Positions 1 to 8,057 of a stretch of 64,000 nucleotides of DNA are shown piece after piece. How positions within the stretch are numbered: position 1 is the stretch's first letter; every line of letters begins with the position of its first letter. Source of the stretch: Nonomuraea angiospora (lineage in GTDB: Bacteria; Actinomycetota; Actinomycetes; Streptosporangiales; Streptosporangiaceae); the NCBI RefSeq assembly GCF_014873145.1, contig NZ_JADBEK010000001.1, forward strand, positions 11,656,001-11,720,000, read 5' to 3'. The position numbers were made by a program, and so were the translations under genes. The notes under the pieces were generated by a model. It was not told the origin of the DNA. It made no database searches and saw nothing but the letters and a program-made list of their open reading frames with translations.

Positions 1-86
1 GCGACCTCCCGGTCCACGCGTTCGACCCGCACCGGGAAGACGCTGAGAGTGCCGATCGCGAACGACAGGCCATGCGGAAGGCGCAT
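1..86 (-). CDS. cobS: Adenosylcobinamide-GDP ribazoletransferase (cobalamin synthase), 5' end only
   Basis: Only the first 28 codons lie in the window; the rest runs off the left edge. The reading from an ATG at 86 begins MRLPHGLSFAIGTLSVFPVR, which matches the usual CobS N-terminus (a GLRFALGTLTVLPVR-like stretch opening the first membrane helix). CobS is a membrane enzyme joining adenosylcobinamide-GDP to alpha-ribazole in the last steps of B12 synthesis. Nearby cobU supports the call. It diverges from the ABC ATPase gene, with about 33 bp between the starts. Confidence is limited by the short length. Confidence 0.6.
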   Translation of the reverse strand, partial: MRLPHGLSFAIGTLSVFPVRVERVDREV

Positions 87-119
87 ATCGGACGATCGTA
101 GGCCCACTAGTGTGGCGGG

Positions 120-920
120 ATGCACGTGGTTGAACTCGAAGGCGTAGGTGTCCGAGTTGTCGGCAAGGCGCTGCTGGACAGCGTCGATTGGCAGGTGGAC
201 TACGGCGACCACTGGGTGATCCTCGGGCCCAACGGCGCGGGCAAGACGACGCTGCTCTCCCTGGCGGGCGCCGTCCGGCATCCCACCGAGGGCGCGGTCA
301 AGGTGCTCGGCCACAAGCTCGGCCGGGTGGACGTGCGGGAGCTGCGCCGCCACATCGGCCTGGTCGCGGCCAGCCAGCGGCTGATCGACGAGGAGCTGAT
401 GGAGCAGGAGGGCGCGACCGCGCACACCGTGGTGCTCACCGGGCACACGGGGACGAGCGTTCCCCTGTGGGACAAGTACGGCGAGGCCGAGCGTGACCGG
501 GCCCACCGGCTGCTGGCCGATCTGGGCTGCAAGGACCTGGCGGACCGGCCGTTCCGGGTGTGCTCGCAGGGGGAGCGGGCCAGGATCAGGGTGGCCAGGG
601 CGCTCATGGCGGACCCGGCGGTGCTGCTGCTCGACGAGCCGTTCGCGGGCCTCGACCTGCCGGCCAGGGAGGACCTCATCGCCGCCGTCGAGGACCTGGC
701 CACGACCCGGCCCGTCCTGACCACGGTGACGGTGACGCACCACCTGGAGGAGGTGCCGGCGACGACCTCCCACGCGATGCTCATGCGCGACGCCAGGGTG
801 CTGGCCGCGGGGCCGGTGGAGGAGGTGCTCACCCCGGACAACCTCTCGGAGTGCTTCGGCCGCCCCCTCCACGTTGACCGGCTCGACGGCCGCTGGTACG
901 CCCGCGCCGTCCGCCCGTAG
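120..920 (+). CDS. ABC transporter ATP-binding protein
   Basis: Cytoplasmic ATPase subunit of 266 residues. Visible motifs are Walker A GPNGAGKTT near residue 37, a signature of the form CSQGERARIRVARAL near 150, Walker B VLLLDEPFAGLD near 170, and an H-loop histidine in TVTHHLEEVP. The SQGER signature is typical of single-domain ATPases of the ModF/YlmA kind. No permease is adjacent, so the substrate is unknown. It sits inside the cobalamin block but on the opposite strand to cobS and cobU, so a role in B12 uptake cannot be claimed. No Shine-Dalgarno sequence is evident; TAGTGT a few bases before the ATG could be a -10 box of a leaderless transcript. Confidence 0.85.
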   Translation: MHVVELEGVGVRVVGKALLDSVDWQVDYGDHWVILGPNGAGKTTLLSLAGAVRHPTEGAVKVLGHKLGRVDVRELRRHIGLVAASQRLIDEELMEQEGATAHTVVLTGHTGTSVPLWDKYGEAERDRAHRLLADLGCKDLADRPFRVCSQGERARIRVARALMADPAVLLLDEPFAGLDLPAREDLIAAVEDLATTRPVLTTVTVTHHLEEVPATTSHAMLMRDARVLAAGPVEEVLTPDNLSECFGRPLHVDRLDGRWYARAVRP

Positions 921-923
921 CGG

Positions 924-1017
924 TCACAGTTCCAGCAGGCGCCCCGCCACCACCAGGGCCACGTACTCGGTCACAGTTCCAGCAGGCGCCCCGCCACCAC
1001 CAGGGCCACGTACTCGG
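924..1017. repeat. Perfect 47-bp tandem duplication of the cobU 3' end
   Basis: Bases 924-970 and 971-1017 are identical. The unit contains the last 14 codons and the stop codon of cobU. The copy at 971-1017 is the in-frame gene end; the copy at 924-970 is an untranslated duplicate lying between the two convergent genes. Confidence 0.95.
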
Positions 1018-2107
1018 ACTCGGCGGCGAGGCGTTCGTTGAGGCGGCCCAGCGCGTCCCGGAAGGCCCGCCCGCTGGACGTGGCGGGCACCACCCCCATC
1101 CCCACCTCGTCGGAGACCGCCACGAGGCGCACGGGCGTCCGCCGCCAGGCGGCCACGAGCTCGTCGCAGCGTTCGCGGACGGGCGCGCGGTCGCCCTCCC
1201 AGGCCCCGTGCTCGTCGAACACCGCCGTCAGCCACGTCCCGAGCCCGTCGATCAGCAGCGGCGCGGTGGCCTGCCCGATGGCCGAGACGAGGTCGGCGGT
1301 CTCGACGGTGGCCCAGTGCGCGGGCCGCCGCTCCCGGTGTGCCCGCACGCGGGCCGCCCACTCGCCGTCCCCCGCGCCGCTCGGGCCGGTGGCCACGTAG
1401 GTGACGTACGGCTCGGCCGCCAGCCGCAGCTCGGCCTCGGCCGACTTCCCGGACCGCGACCCGCCCAGCAGCAACGCCCGCCACGGCGCCGTGCCGGGGC
1501 CGCCCGGACGCGCGCAACCGCCGCCGGGCCACGTCCCGGGCGCCCGGCCCGTCTCCAGCACCGTCCCGTCGGAAACGGCCTGCGTTCCGGGCGTGCGGCC
1601 GGTCTCCAGCACGGTCCCGTCGGGAACGGGCCGCGTTCCGGGCGTGCGGCCGGTCTCCAGCACCGTCCCGTCGGGGACGGCACGGGCGCCCCACAACCGC
1701 AGGCGCCTGGCCAGCTCCTCCTCCGAGCGGACCCGGTGGTCCAGCCCGACGGCCACCACCGCGGTCCGGTCGTCCGCCAGCCCCGCCCGCCGCAGCTCCC
1801 CGAGCCTTTCGGGCCGGTCGAGCAGGTCGATCAGCACCACGTCGTACCTGGCGGGCCCGTCCACCGGCACCGGCCGCCCCAGCGGCAGGCAGAGCAGCCC
1901 GGATCCGTCGGGACCCACCAGCCCCAGCCCGCCCGCGCAGGCCCGGTAGCCGCTCGGCGGATCGTCGAAGGGGAAGCGGGCCACGCCGTCCACGACCAGC
2001 TCGAACGGGCGCCGGTGGCCGGGCGGGAGCCCGGCGCACGAGGCGCACCGGCAGCCGGGCTCCGGCCATCCCGCGCCGCCCGCCGTGCCGGAGACAAGGA
2101 TTTTCAC
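971..2107 (-). CDS. cobU: Bifunctional adenosylcobinamide kinase/phosphate guanylyltransferase with N-terminal extra domain
   Basis: Phosphorylates adenosylcobinamide and transfers GMP to give adenosylcobinamide-GDP, the CobS substrate. The C-terminal half (about residues 205-378) is CobU: P-loop GGSRSGKS, then YVATGPSGAGDGEW, the DGLGTWL segment and VSDEVGMGVVP. The first 150 residues are extra. They open LVSGTAGGAGWPEPGCRCASC, like the start of PqqB/PhnP metallo-beta-lactamase-fold proteins, but no HxHxDH metal motif follows. A linker of three 17-residue repeats (TVLETGRTPGT-type) joins the halves. It lies 90 bp downstream of the SCO2322-like gene on the same strand and is probably co-transcribed. 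At 378 residues it is about twice a minimal CobU. Confidence 0.88.
   Translation of the reverse strand: MKILVSGTAGGAGWPEPGCRCASCAGLPPGHRRPFELVVDGVARFPFDDPPSGYRACAGGLGLVGPDGSGLLCLPLGRPVPVDGPARYDVVLIDLLDRPERLGELRRAGLADDRTAVVAVGLDHRVRSEEELARRLRLWGARAVPDGTVLETGRTPGTRPVPDGTVLETGRTPGTQAVSDGTVLETGRAPGTWPGGGCARPGGPGTAPWRALLLGGSRSGKSAEAELRLAAEPYVTYVATGPSGAGDGEWAARVRAHRERRPAHWATVETADLVSAIGQATAPLLIDGLGTWLTAVFDEHGAWEGDRAPVRERCDELVAAWRRTPVRLVAVSDEVGMGVVPATSSGRAFRDALGRLNERLAAESEYVALVVAGRLLEL
1551..1703. repeat. 51-bp in-frame tandem repeat inside cobU (about three copies)
   Basis: Units begin at 1551, 1602 and 1653 and share a GTCTCCAGCAC-GTCCCGTCGG core. Each encodes 17 residues containing DGTVLETGR and PGT, so the repeat changes linker length without breaking the frame. 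Confidence 0.85.
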
Positions 2108-2197
2108 CGCGCCGAGCGTAGCGCTCGCCGGTTCCGGCGCCGAGGCGGTGGGTGGCCCGGCAGTCCCGGGCCGGCCGGGCGGATGGAACGTTCCAGG

Positions 2198-2854
2198 TCA
2201 GACGCCGGTCCTGGAGCGGCGGCGGGTGGCCGCCACGGCGCCGCCCGCCAGCAGGACGAGCGCGCCCGCCCCGGCCGCGACCAGCGTGATCGGCAGGCCG
2301 CTCCCGGACGGCGCGGCGGACGCGGCGGCGGCCGTCAGTTCGCTGCCGCCCTTCTCGCTGGACGGATAGTCCGCGACCGCCACGACGGCCCCCTGGGCGT
2401 TCACGCGGACCCTGGCGGTGGAGGCGAGGAGCTGGGCGGCGGTGGCGTCCTCGGCGCCCGTGACGCACTTCGGCGCGCTCTGCGCGGGAGTCCGCTCGCC
2501 GGGGTAGGCGTCGGCCTCCCCGTCGCCGAAGTCCACCGCGACCACCACGCGCTTGTGCCCGGACCCGGCCGCGTCCCTGCCGCACACCGCCTGGAACGAC
2601 GGCAGGTCCCCGCCCGGCGACTCGCCCCTGGCCCCGTCCGGGGCCACGGAGAAGCGCCATCCGATGACGGAGCCGTCCGGCGGGGCGGCGTCGGGCGTCA
2701 CGGCCAGCCAGGCCGTCCCGTCGCTCTGCCACGCGCTCCACGTCCGCGGGACCCCAGGGTCGGCCGGAGCGTCGGCCAGAGCGGAGGAGGGGAGTGAGAG
2801 GAAGGCGGCCGCCCCGAGGGCGACCCCGGCCGCAACACGATACGCGCGCAGCAT
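2198..2854 (-). CDS. SCO2322-like secreted, membrane-anchored protein
   Basis: A 218-residue surface protein. The ATG at 2854 is chosen because GGAGGT lies 7 bases upstream and a signal peptide follows directly (hydrophobic stretch ending SSALADAPADP). The mature part carries W-rich motifs (RTWSAWQSDGTAWLAV, GSVIGWRFSV), two cysteines and a VAVDFGDGEAD segment. This resembles the actinobacterial SCO2322-type family usually found near ECF-type transporter genes. The C-terminus has a helix (ITLVAAGAGALVLLAGGAVA) followed by RRRSR, so it is anchored with the bulk outside. It sits directly upstream of cobU. A role in cobalt or corrinoid uptake is an inference from this context and no ECF subunits are visible here. 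Confidence 0.65.
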   Translation of the reverse strand: MLRAYRVAAGVALGAAAFLSLPSSALADAPADPGVPRTWSAWQSDGTAWLAVTPDAAPPDGSVIGWRFSVAPDGARGESPGGDLPSFQAVCGRDAAGSGHKRVVVAVDFGDGEADAYPGERTPAQSAPKCVTGAEDATAAQLLASTARVRVNAQGAVVAVADYPSSEKGGSELTAAAASAAPSGSGLPITLVAAGAGALVLLAGGAVAATRRRSRTGV

Positions 2855-2936
2855 CGATTGACCTCCAAGCTCGGGAGTAGGGTTCCAGTGCCTGCGGAGG
2901 GTGCGCCGGCGAACCCGCGGAAAAGGAGCGTATGGC

Positions 2937-3143
2937 ATGACATGGCGGTGGCGTTATGAAAATGCAAATGGTGGTGAGGTAACGGATCGCCCCTTGCCGC
3001 GAGAAGTTTTTCCGAGCCAGGCCGACGCGGAGTCCTGGCTCGGCGAGAACTGGCGTGACCTGCTCGAATCGGGAGTTGAGCAGGTGGCCTTGCTGGAAGA
3101 GGACCGCGTGGAGTACACGGGATTGTCATTGCGCCAGGAGTGA
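2937..3143 (+). CDS. Small conserved actinobacterial protein, unknown function
   Basis: A 68-residue acidic protein starting MTWRWRYENANGGEV. The ATG at 2937 is preferred because AAAAGGAG lies 8 bases upstream; the longer frame from 2901 has no such site. It carries PSQADAESWLGENWRDLLESGVEQV and ends in a beta-strand-like EEDRVEYTGLSL. It looks like a short alpha/beta domain common in actinomycetes, with no catalytic motif visible. It diverges from the SCO2322-like gene and ends just before a strong terminator, so it is probably a single-gene transcript. Confidence 0.75.
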   Translation: MTWRWRYENANGGEVTDRPLPREVFPSQADAESWLGENWRDLLESGVEQVALLEEDRVEYTGLSLRQE

Positions 3144-3158
3144 GCTGCGGTAAATGAG

Positions 3159-3197
3159 AAGCCCCTTGAGCGCCATTGTGGCTCAAGGGGCTTTTTC
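3159..3197. terminator. Rho-independent terminator
   Basis: A 12-bp perfect stem (AAGCCCCTTGAG at 3159 and CTCAAGGGGCTT at 3182) is followed on the plus strand by TTTTCTC. It ends the small gene at 2937-3143 and can also serve the converging aldo/keto reductase gene. Confidence 0.93.
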
Positions 3198-3212
3198 TCG
3201 GGTGGGACGGGG

Positions 3213-4214
3213 TTACGGGCGCGTGCTCGGGCTCTGCGTCTTGGCCGGGTCGCGCTCCACGACCGAGCCCAGCACGTCGTCGATCCGCTTGAGTACGTCG
3301 GCGTCCAGCTTCACGCCCGCGGCCTTGACGTTGTCACGCACCTGCTCGGGGCGGCTGGCCCCGACGATGGCGCTGGAGACGTTCGGGTTCTGCAGCACCC
3401 AGGCGACGGCCAGCTGCGCCATGCTCAGCCCGAGGTCGGCGGCGATCGGCTTGAGCTCCTGGACGCGGGTCAGCACGTCGTCGTTCATGAACCGGGCGAT
3501 CATGGCGCTGCCGCCGCTCCCGTCGGTGGCCCGGGAGCCCTCCGGCGGCTGCTGCCCGGGCAGGTACTTGCCCGTGAGCACGCCCTGGCCGATGGGCGAC
3601 CAGACGATCTGGCCGATGCCCTCCTTCTCGCTCAGCGGCACGATCTCGCCCTCGATGACCCGCCACAGCATCGAGTACTGGGGCTGGTTCGAGACGATCC
3701 GGTCGAAGCCCATCTCGTCGGCGATCTTCAGCGCCTGGGCGATCTGGTCGGCGTTCCACTCGCTGACGCCGATGTAGAGGACCTTGCCCTGGCGTACGAG
3801 GTCGTCGAACGTCTTGAGCGTCTCCTCCAGCGGCGTCTCGTAGTCGAACCGGTGCGCCTGGTACAGGTCGACGTAGTCGGTCTGCAGGCGGCGCAGCGAG
3901 CCGTTGATGGACTCGGTGATGTGCTTGCGCGACAGGCCGCGGTCGTTCTGGCCGGGGCCGGTCGGCCAGTAGACCTTGGTGAAGATCTCCAGCGACTCCC
4001 TTCGCACGCCCTTCAGCGCGCGGCCGAGCACCTCCTCGGCCTTCGTCGCCGCGTAGACGTCCGCGGTGTCGAACGTGGTGATGCCCTCGTCGAGCGCCGC
4101 CTGCACGCACTGCTTGGCGGCGTCTTCCTCGACCTGGGAGCCGTGGGTGAGCCAGTTTCCGTAGCTGATCTCGCTAACTTTGAGACCGCTACGACCGAGG
4201 TGTCGGAATTCCAT
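3213..4214 (-). CDS. Aldo/keto reductase (AKR6/YghZ, K+-channel beta-subunit-like)
   Basis: NADPH-dependent carbonyl reductase, 333 residues, cytoplasmic TIM barrel. The start MEFRHLGRSGLKVSEISYG is typical of the family, so the ATG at 4214 was taken rather than longer upstream frames. The catalytic tetrad is present: Asp49 and Tyr54 in FDTADVY, Lys80 in FTKVYW, His121 in YQAHRFD. The C-terminal cofactor segment reads SSAIVGASRPEQVRDN. The substrate cannot be read from sequence; related enzymes reduce aldehydes such as methylglyoxal. It converges on the small gene at the terminator and diverges from the SUKH-type gene. Confidence 0.92.
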   Translation of the reverse strand: MEFRHLGRSGLKVSEISYGNWLTHGSQVEEDAAKQCVQAALDEGITTFDTADVYAATKAEEVLGRALKGVRRESLEIFTKVYWPTGPGQNDRGLSRKHITESINGSLRRLQTDYVDLYQAHRFDYETPLEETLKTFDDLVRQGKVLYIGVSEWNADQIAQALKIADEMGFDRIVSNQPQYSMLWRVIEGEIVPLSEKEGIGQIVWSPIGQGVLTGKYLPGQQPPEGSRATDGSGGSAMIARFMNDDVLTRVQELKPIAADLGLSMAQLAVAWVLQNPNVSSAIVGASRPEQVRDNVKAAGVKLDADVLKRIDDVLGSVVERDPAKTQSPSTRP

Positions 4215-4262
4215 GCATAAGACCTTAATCCCGGTCCATGGGGTGATTGGTTTCGGGATAGG

Positions 4263-5291
4263 GTGCGCGACGTGCTGAAGCTCGTACGGCTGGCGCTGAC
4301 GGCGGCCATCCTGACCGCGATCGGGGTACGGCTGCGCCGCCGCGCCCGGATGCCCGTCCAGCCGCCCGCGCCCCCGGCCCCGCGAGCGGCCGGACGTACG
4401 CGGATGGGCCTGGTGTGGGCCGTCATCGCGGGGGCGGTGGCGCTGACGCTGGGCGCCGCCATGGTCCCCACGGGGCCGCAGGCGGTGTCCGAGGCGCGGG
4501 CGGCCGTCTACCAGGCTCAGCAGTCGGCCATGACCGTGGTGATGGGCGCCACCGGAAAGAGCCCGGCCCCCACGCCCACGCCCACGCCCGTCGAGCCGAC
4601 GCCGGCTGCCACTCCTGTCGAGCCGACGCCGGAGGCCACTGCGGTCGCGCCGACGGCCAGTGCTGTCGCGCCGACGGCCACTGCGGTCGCGCCCACGCCG
4701 GCCGCCACGGCCTCGGCGCTGCCGGGCATCCCGGCCGCGTGCATGCTGAGCGGCCCGGTGACGGTACGCCCGATCAGCCCGCGCGTGCGGGCGGCGGTCA
4801 ACCGGCAGTGGCGGCGCATCGAGCGGTGGCTGCGGGAGCATGCGCCCCGGACGTACGCCTCGCTGGGCGCCCCCGGCAGGGCCGGCACCGTCGCGCTGGC
4901 CGAGGCCCAGACGGGCCTGGAGTTCCCCGACGACCTGAGGGCCTCGCTGCTGCGCCACAACGGCATGTCAGGCCCGCTCGCGGCCCGCTTCAGCTTCGGC
5001 GAAGAGCAGGTGCGCGGCGTGCGCGAGATCCGTGACCAGTGGCGGGAGGACTGTGCCCTGCGGGTCGGCAGGGGCGACCCGATGAGCCGGTTGATCCGCG
5101 TCGGCACCCTGACCGAGGTCGACGCGGACACCGGCCACGTGGTGGCCTCGATGGTGCGGCCGGAGCCGATCTGGCCGTCGTACCACGCGATGCTGCGCGA
5201 CCTGGCGGACGCGCTGGAGCAGGGCCGCCCCGTGTTCGGGGCGCGGGCCACGGTCAAGGGCGGCCTGCTCCGCTGGTCCGACGCTCGGTGA
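4263..5291 (+). CDS. Membrane-tethered SMI1/KNR4 (SUKH)-like protein
   Basis: A 342-residue protein starting at GTG 4263. An N-terminal hydrophobic stretch (LVRLALTAAILTAIGV) is followed by Arg/Pro-rich sequence and a clear transmembrane helix near residues 45-67 (GLVWAVIAGAVALTLGAAM). A repetitive Pro/Thr/Ala linker (PTPTPTPVEPTP..., about residues 100-155) leads to a C-terminal domain with ALAEAQTGLEFPDDLRASLL and RHNGMSG, the hallmark of the SMI1/KNR4 fold. SUKH proteins are often immunity proteins of toxin systems and are normally cytosolic. Here the domain is separated from the membrane by a flexible tether, and its side of the membrane is unclear. No toxin gene is adjacent. Confidence 0.75.
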   Translation: MRDVLKLVRLALTAAILTAIGVRLRRRARMPVQPPAPPAPRAAGRTRMGLVWAVIAGAVALTLGAAMVPTGPQAVSEARAAVYQAQQSAMTVVMGATGKSPAPTPTPTPVEPTPAATPVEPTPEATAVAPTASAVAPTATAVAPTPAATASALPGIPAACMLSGPVTVRPISPRVRAAVNRQWRRIERWLREHAPRTYASLGAPGRAGTVALAEAQTGLEFPDDLRASLLRHNGMSGPLAARFSFGEEQVRGVREIRDQWREDCALRVGRGDPMSRLIRVGTLTEVDADTGHVVASMVRPEPIWPSYHAMLRDLADALEQGRPVFGARATVKGGLLRWSDAR

Positions 5292-5319
5292 GCGAGCCGT
5301 CCCCGGAGGCCGGGGAGGG

Positions 5320-5928
5320 CTACTTCTTGGGCACCGGCTTGCCGCCCGGCAGCACCGCGGGCGGCGGGAAGCGCAGCTTGCGGATCTGCAGCGCCCGCAT
5401 CGCCGCGTAGAAGCCCACGCCCCGGGTGCTCTCCTGGGGCAGCTTCTCCGCCACCAGGCGCTTGACCTTCCACGCCACGTAGACGGAGGTGAACAGCACG
5501 CCGATCATCATGATCGGCCAGCCGATGGTGACCGTGTATCCCAGCACCGCGGCGCGGATCGACATGGGCCACGGAATCCACGTCGCCAGCAGGATCAGTA
5601 GCGAGAACGGCAGGAAATACTGGCTCGGCAACCGGCGGGAATCGACCCACTCACGCGCGAACTTGCGCGCTGGACCCTTGTCACGAGCAGGAAAATACCG
5701 CTCGTCACCTGCGAGCATGCCCTGACGGGCCCTGTCGCGCTCGGCGGCCTGCTTGGTCCGCATCTGCCGATAGGCCTCTTTACGGTCCTTCGGAGCATGG
5801 ACCGGCTGGCGCCGTTTGCTCTCCTGATCACGGCGCTTGGGAGTGGGACGACCTTTACCCTGGGGCTTAGGATCGTCATCGGGGACGGGGGTGTCGTCCA
5901 CGGAGGTTTGGGAACGGCGTCGCAACAC
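5320..5928 (-). CDS. DUF3043-like membrane protein
   Basis: A 202-residue protein from a GTG at 5928. The first 110 residues are highly charged (RRRSQ, PKPQGKGRPTPKRRDQESKRR, DRKEAYRQMRTKQAAERDRARQ), followed by ARKFAREWVDSRR and two to three hydrophobic helices (PFSLLILLATWIPWP, VTIGWPIMMIGVLFTSVYVAW). This arrangement is the actinobacterial DUF3043 family, whose function is unknown. It converges on the SUKH-type gene with a 28-bp gap and diverges from pspA with 125 bp between the starts. Confidence 0.82.
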   Translation of the reverse strand: MLRRRSQTSVDDTPVPDDDPKPQGKGRPTPKRRDQESKRRQPVHAPKDRKEAYRQMRTKQAAERDRARQGMLAGDERYFPARDKGPARKFAREWVDSRRLPSQYFLPFSLLILLATWIPWPMSIRAAVLGYTVTIGWPIMMIGVLFTSVYVAWKVKRLVAEKLPQESTRGVGFYAAMRALQIRKLRFPPPAVLPGGKPVPKK

Positions 5929-6053
5929 GACGTCAACCCTACCTGGACTGCAACTTAGTGACGCCCTCGTGCGTTATGCGTAGGGTAATCCCAAGGCGGC
6001 TGCGCTGCATTGGGTGAACACCAGCACGACCTAGAAGGGGACGGCCGACGCGC

Positions 6054-6872
6054 ATGAGCGTGATGAAGAGACTTTCGATGATCTTCAAGTCCAAGGCCAA
6101 CAAGGCCTTGGACAAGATGGAGGATCCGCGCGAGACCCTTGACTACTCCTATCAGCGGCAGCTCGAGCTGCTGCAGAAGGTGCGCCGGGGTGTGGCCGAC
6201 GTCGCCACGTCGCGTAAGCGGGTCGAGCTCCAGATAACCGGCCTCGAGAAGCAGGCCCAGCGCCTTGAGGAGCAGGGCCGCAAGGCGCTGTCCGTCGGGC
6301 GCGAGGACCTCGCCCGCGAGGCGCTGCAGCGTCGCTCCAATCTGCAGACGCAGATGGCCGACCTGAAGCTGCAGCACGACAACCTGCAGGCCGAGGAGGA
6401 GAAGCTCACCACGGCTTCCCAGCGGCTGCAGGCCAAGGTCGACGCCTTCCGTACGAAGAAGGAGACGATCAAGGCCACCTACACCGCCGCCGAGGCGCAG
6501 ACCCGGATCAACGAGGCCTTCTCCGGCATCTCCGAGGAGATGGGCGACGTCGGCCTGGCGATCCAGCGCGCCGAGGACAAGACGGCGCAGATGCAGGCCC
6601 GCGCCGGGGCGATCGACGAGCTGCTGGCCAGCGGCGCGCTCGACGACTACACCGGCAGCCGCGGCGACGACATCCAGGCCGAGCTCGACCGCATGGGCGG
6701 CGGCATGGACGTCGAGCTGGAGCTGGCCAGGATGAAGGCCGAGCTGGGCCAGGGCCCCGCGCCCAAGAGCGCCATCGAGCAGGGCCAGCCGCAGCAGCAG
6801 GCCCAGCCCCAGGCGCAGCCGCAGCAGCACGGCGGGACCCAGCAGCTCCGTCAGCCTGGGGAGCCGGCATGA
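6054..6872 (+). CDS. pspA: Phage-shock protein A family (PspA/IM30, ESCRT-III-like)
   Basis: A 272-residue protein that oligomerises on the inner face of the membrane and protects it under envelope stress. It begins MSVMKRLSMIFKSKANKALD with the amphipathic helix used for membrane binding. PRETLDYSYQRQLELLQKVRRGVADVATSRKRVE and long heptad-rich helices run to about residue 215. The tail is Gln/Pro-rich (QPQQQAQPQAQPQQ) and probably disordered. The stop overlaps the next start (ATGA), so this is the first gene of a four-gene operon. A GAAGGGGA Shine-Dalgarno sequence lies about 13 bases before the ATG. Confidence 0.93.
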   Translation: MSVMKRLSMIFKSKANKALDKMEDPRETLDYSYQRQLELLQKVRRGVADVATSRKRVELQITGLEKQAQRLEEQGRKALSVGREDLAREALQRRSNLQTQMADLKLQHDNLQAEEEKLTTASQRLQAKVDAFRTKKETIKATYTAAEAQTRINEAFSGISEEMGDVGLAIQRAEDKTAQMQARAGAIDELLASGALDDYTGSRGDDIQAELDRMGGGMDVELELARMKAELGQGPAPKSAIEQGQPQQQAQPQAQPQQHGGTQQLRQPGEPA

Positions 6873-7147
6873 TTGTCAGGATCATGGGCGAGGGCCAGGT
6901 ACAGATCTCCGCCGACGACATCGCGGTGCTCAACGAGCTCGACACCGAGCTCGAGGCGGCCATCGAGGTCGGCGACGAGCCGATCTTCCGTACGAAGCTG
7001 CACGCGTTGCTCGACAAGGTGCGCCAGGTGGGCAAGGCGCTTCCCGACGACAGCCTTGAGCCGTCAGAGCTGATCCTTCCCCCCGCGGACGCCTCGATCG
7101 AGGAGGTCCGGGAGATGCTGGGCGACCAGGGCCTCATCCCGGGCTGA
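6869..7147 (+). CDS. pspAA: PspA-associated protein PspAA
   Basis: A 92-residue partner of PspA. It starts MIVRIMGEGQVQISADDIAVLNELD, has an acidic middle and ends DASIEEVREMLGDQGLIPG, all typical of PspAA. It overlaps pspA by 4 bp (ATGA), which indicates translational coupling, and htpX follows 3 bp later. In the Psp literature PspAA is a small cytoplasmic protein that co-occurs with PspA in actinobacteria and archaea; the molecular role is not settled. Confidence 0.9.
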   Translation: MIVRIMGEGQVQISADDIAVLNELDTELEAAIEVGDEPIFRTKLHALLDKVRQVGKALPDDSLEPSELILPPADASIEEVREMLGDQGLIPG

Positions 7148-7150
7148 GCC

Positions 7151-8050
7151 GTGGGTACGCGGTTCGCGTCCGACCGTGGGCTGACCACGCGCATGGTCGT
7201 GACGATGTTCCTGCTCGGGCTGCTCTACGTCGTGTTCGTCGGCGTCCTGATCGCCGTGGGCGTACAGGCGCTGACCGTGCTGGTGATTGCCGGGGGCCTG
7301 CTGTTCGTGCAGTACTTCCTGTCCGACCGCATCGCGCTGTTCGCGATGCACGGCCGGGAGGTCTCGCCGCAGGAGGCTCCCGAGCTGCACGGCCTGATCG
7401 ACCGGCTGTGCGCGCTCGCCGACATGCCCAAACCGAGGGTGGCGATCGCGGATTCCGACGTCCCCAACGCGTTCGCCACCGGTCGCAACCAGAACAACGC
7501 CGTCGTCTGCGTGACGACCGGCATCCTGCGCCGCCTGGAGCCCCAGGAGCTCGAAGGGGTTCTCTCGCACGAGCTGTCGCACGTCGCCCACCGCGACGTC
7601 GCCGTCATGACGATCGCCTCGTTCCTGGGGGTCGTGGCCGGGCTCATGACCAGGTTCGCCCTCTTCACGGGGCTGGGCGGCCGCCGCAACGGCAACCAGG
7701 GCGGAGTGCCCGTCGGCCTGATCATCCTGCTCGTCTCCGTCGTCGTGTACGCGATCAGCTTCCTGCTCACCCGCGCCCTGTCGCGCTACCGCGAGCTGTC
7801 GGCCGACCGCGCCGGCGCCCTGCTCACCCAGCGCCCCTCGGCCCTGGCGAGCGCGCTGGTCAAGATCACCGGTGACATGGCCAGGATCCCGACCCAGGAC
7901 CTGCGCGAGGCGGCGCCGTTCAACGCCTTCTACTTCGCCCCGGCGGCGGCCCCGGGCCAGACGCTGGCCAACCTGTTCTCCACCCACCCGCCGCTCGAAC
8001 GGCGGCTGGCACAGCTGTCGGACATCTCCCGGCAGCTCGGAAGGGGCTGA
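7151..8050 (+). CDS. htpX: Zinc metalloprotease HtpX homologue (M48)
   Basis: Membrane protease of 299 residues. Two helices at about residues 14-60 are followed by the zinc motif HELSH at 140-144, two further helices (ASFLGVVAGLMTRF and PVGLIILLVSVVVYAI) and the third ligand glutamate in RYRELSADRAG. HtpX family proteases degrade misfolded membrane proteins during envelope stress. The GTG start at 7151 lies 3 bp after pspAA and lacks an obvious ribosome site, consistent with coupled translation. Its place inside the psp operon ties proteolysis to the PspA response. Confidence 0.93.
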   Translation: MGTRFASDRGLTTRMVVTMFLLGLLYVVFVGVLIAVGVQALTVLVIAGGLLFVQYFLSDRIALFAMHGREVSPQEAPELHGLIDRLCALADMPKPRVAIADSDVPNAFATGRNQNNAVVCVTTGILRRLEPQELEGVLSHELSHVAHRDVAVMTIASFLGVVAGLMTRFALFTGLGGRRNGNQGGVPVGLIILLVSVVVYAISFLLTRALSRYRELSADRAGALLTQRPSALASALVKITGDMARIPTQDLREAAPFNAFYFAPAAAPGQTLANLFSTHPPLERRLAQLSDISRQLGRG

Positions 8051-8057
8051 GCCCGGC

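Noticed and set aside
2107..2197. Cobalamin riboswitch before cobU
   Set aside because: The 90-bp gap is too short for one and no B12-box-like sequence was seen there or upstream of the surface-protein gene.
924..2741. A 605-codon minus-strand frame through the cobalamin region
   Set aside because: It is Arg/Gly/Ala-rich shadow coding from another frame of cobU and the surface-protein gene; only the end matches CobU, because of the 47-bp duplication.
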